From NCBI GenBank assembly GCA_902200405.1, contig CABIKN020000012.1, positions 1 to 49,772 on the forward strand: a stretch of 49,772 nt of DNA, written 5' to 3'. The notes under the pieces are model-generated. The model did not search any database, was not told where the DNA came from, and saw only the letters and a list, made by a program, of their open reading frames with translations. Made by a program: the position numbers and the translations under genes. Shown one piece after another: positions 48,239-49,772 of the stretch (positions are counted from its first letter, which is position 1; the number at the start of each line of letters is the position of its first letter). This DNA is from Candidatus Roizmanbacteria bacterium (GTDB lineage: Bacteria; Patescibacteriota; Microgenomatia; UBA1406; GWC2-37-13).

Positions 48239-49321
48239 ATGAATATATTATTTTATCTAACCTCCCTTTTATTTTCCTTAGGACAATTAGGAAGAATTTC
48301 CCTCTTTGATCAGCAGGTTAATTTTTACCTATATGAAATTGTTTTAATAATAAATCTTTTTATTTTATTTTTTAAGCATCGTTTTGAACCCGTTAAAGAG
48401 GGTTGGAAAAAATTCCAATCGATTTTCATATTTTTAGGTATTTTAACAGCTTCCTTATTGGTTGATCTGACAAAATTTACTCAATTTCAAAATCTTGTTG
48501 GAACGTTATACCTATCTCGTCTTCACCTTTATTTTATTTACTTTTTTTATCTACGATATCATACTCTGAAGAATATTAAGTTCTCAAAGGTTATTAAAAA
48601 TGGAATTTTTATTGTTGCTGTTTTAACTATTATTTCAACTTTAATCCAATATTTTCTTTATCCTGATCTTAGAAATTTAATTTATCAAGGATGGGATCCT
48701 CATCTATACAGGACTTTTGGGATTTTTTTCGATACCTCAATTGCGGCCGCAATTTTTGGAATTTTTCTTCTCACTGCCGGTCATCCAGTTATCAAAATAA
48801 TTTACTTGATATTAGTTGTTCTAAGTTTTTCCCGCTCAATATATCTTGGTTTATCATTAACACTGATCTATCTATTTATTCAACAAAAGGATTTAAAAAA
48901 AATAATCTTTTATTTAATATTTTTCGCAACTCTGATCTTCATTATTCCCAAACCGTCTGGAGAGGGCGTCAATTTAAGCAGACTTTATTCTATTAATTCT
49001 AGGGTGGTCGATTATAAAGAGGGGATTGACGTTTGGATAAATAAACCGATCCTTGGATATGGCTACAATAGAATACGTTATGTAAAAAATAGTGATTCCA
49101 TCCATTCTGGCGCAAGTTATAGCTCAAGCTTTCTTACAATTCTGGTGTCTTCCGGAATTCTGGGGTTAATAAGCTTTATATCAGTTTTGTGGAGTCTGAG
49201 AAAGACAAACAAGCTTGCTCCTAGTTTATTAATTTTTATATCTATAATATCTTTATTTGATAACGTATTCTTACATCCGTTTATTTTATTTCTCCTATTT
49301 ATCAATCTTTCTGATAAGTAA
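48239..49321 (+). CDS. O-antigen polymerase/ligase-like membrane protein
   Basis: A 360-residue protein with about eleven membrane helices. The pattern of a WaaL/Wzy protein is visible: LVVLSFSRSIYLGLSLTLIYLF, then the periplasmic loop with VVDYKEGIDVWINKPILGYGYNRIRYV and the conserved-type HSGASYSSSFLTILVSSGILGLISF (H at the end of the loop). It is shorter than the ligase at 20720 and has no TPR part. It closes the run of glycosyltransferase genes and is probably a polymerase or ligase of the glycan made there. It converges with, and overlaps by 20 nt, the Ig-like gene. Confidence 0.78.
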   Translation: MNILFYLTSLLFSLGQLGRISLFDQQVNFYLYEIVLIINLFILFFKHRFEPVKEGWKKFQSIFIFLGILTASLLVDLTKFTQFQNLVGTLYLSRLHLYFIYFFYLRYHTLKNIKFSKVIKNGIFIVAVLTIISTLIQYFLYPDLRNLIYQGWDPHLYRTFGIFFDTSIAAAIFGIFLLTAGHPVIKIIYLILVVLSFSRSIYLGLSLTLIYLFIQQKDLKKIIFYLIFFATLIFIIPKPSGEGVNLSRLYSINSRVVDYKEGIDVWINKPILGYGYNRIRYVKNSDSIHSGASYSSSFLTILVSSGILGLISFISVLWSLRKTNKLAPSLLIFISIISLFDNVFLHPFILFLLFINLSDK

Positions 49322-49772
49322 CCTTGATAGTTTTTGTCTCAATGTTTCCGGCTATATCTTGAGCTGTTGCCGTAATTTGATTATCACCATCTTTCAAGCG
49401 GATAGAGGTTTCAAATCCACCGTTTGCGTCAACTATGACTGGTAGATCGTTTATATGAATATATGTTTCTTTATCGGTATTTCCCTTTACTTTTATTTCC
49501 TGTGTATTTGTTGTTGAATTATCAGAAGGTTCTGAAATTTCCAATTTCGGCTTTTCACTTTTATAAAAAACTTTGTACGTTATGGTTTTTTTTTCTATTT
49601 TATTGTCCTTAGATTTCGCCAGAATATAAATATCATTATCACCCTTTTCCAAATCTCCAATTTCTTCATTAAATATATCTGAAGTAGATTCTATTTCTTT
49701 AACCTTAACTTTATTCAAGTAAAAACTCAAGGTATCAAAATTTAGCACTGATCCCGATATGATAATTTTTGC
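49302..49772 (-). CDS. Secreted protein with bacterial Ig-like repeats, 5'-truncated by window edge
   Basis: The frame is open past the right edge (AKIIISGSVLNFDTL...), so only the last 156 codons are visible. Two Ig-like/glucodextranase-B-type domains are seen: DIFNEEIGDLEKGDNDIYILAK with YKVFYK, then PKLEISEPSDNSTTNTQEIKVKGNT...GFETSIRLKDGDNQITATAQDIAGNIETKTIKVTY. This pattern occurs in long surface proteins; similar Ig-like modules close PBPs of these genomes, as here at 1441. There is no C-terminal anchor, so an N-terminal one is likely outside the window. Confidence 0.85.
   Translation of the reverse strand, partial: AKIIISGSVLNFDTLSFYLNKVKVKEIESTSDIFNEEIGDLEKGDNDIYILAKSKDNKIEKKTITYKVFYKSEKPKLEISEPSDNSTTNTQEIKVKGNTDKETYIHINDLPVIVDANGGFETSIRLKDGDNQITATAQDIAGNIETKTIKVTYQKD

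Overview
This window most likely comes from a Patescibacteria (Candidate Phyla Radiation) genome, probably Microgenomates (OP11). The reasons are its low GC, dense gene packing with many ATGA-type overlaps, many class III prepilins, stripped-down housekeeping proteins, many very small membrane proteins, and a 16S rRNA that departs from nearly universal positions. UGA is used as a normal stop, so the code is standard table 11. The class within Microgenomates cannot be fixed by eye.

Layout. (1) 1-7951 holds the end of pheT, a class A penicillin-binding protein, a TrpR-like regulator flanked by perfect palindromes, a membrane-anchored thermonuclease, a 36-residue membrane peptide and recG. (2) 7948-17891 is type IV pilus locus 1. 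pilB-pilT-pilC lie on the minus strand; a holB-like clamp-loader remnant, six prepilins and pilM-pilN-pilO lie on the plus strand. (3) 17949-19563 carries rpsP, rnc, nusB and rpmF on the minus strand. (4) 19665-23885 has two more prepilins, a Wzy/PglL-type O-oligosaccharide ligase with TPRs, and mreB. (5) 24065-25581 is a 16S rRNA gene with its own processing stem and no 23S or 5S beside it, followed by lepB, tRNA-Val(CAC) and a NAGPA-type glycosidase. (6) 27598-36140 is type IV pilus locus 2: response regulator, major pilin, minor pilins, a pilin fused to a beta-propeller, a second pilC and pilB, a second response regulator and an Hpt protein. (7) 36160-39436 is accessory: a lone RnfD/NqrB-like protein, a coiled-coil protein, a MerR-HTH/GHKL-ATPase with a STAS-like DUF4325 partner, a frameshifted small ORF and three micro membrane proteins. 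(8) 39730-49772 is a cell-surface region: a secreted beta-propeller/lipase, a GT-C glycosyltransferase, four cytoplasmic glycosyltransferase domains (one fused to a flippase), a polymerase/ligase and the end of an Ig-like surface protein.

How the genes work together. Most of the window makes the cell envelope and surface appendages. Two pilus machines are present, each with its own assembly ATPase and platform protein, and the single retraction ATPase is in locus 1. Locus 2 is translationally coupled to a phosphorelay receiver and Hpt. The O-oligosaccharide ligase next to two prepilins and the glycan cluster at the right end suggest glycosylated surface proteins or pili. PBP1A, MreB and LepB serve wall growth and secretion.

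The most striking structural feature is the number of unrelated palindromic and word-like repeats. They lie in spacers, and they also enter genes, where they supply C-terminal tails and stop codons (PheT, S16, NusB, Hpt, glycosyltransferases) and the prepeptides of several pilins. The best candidates for undescribed systems are the HTH-GHKL/DUF4325 pair (37621-38660), the lipase plus three micro membrane protein cassette (39320-42405) and the TrpR-like regulator with its palindromes (4453-5707).
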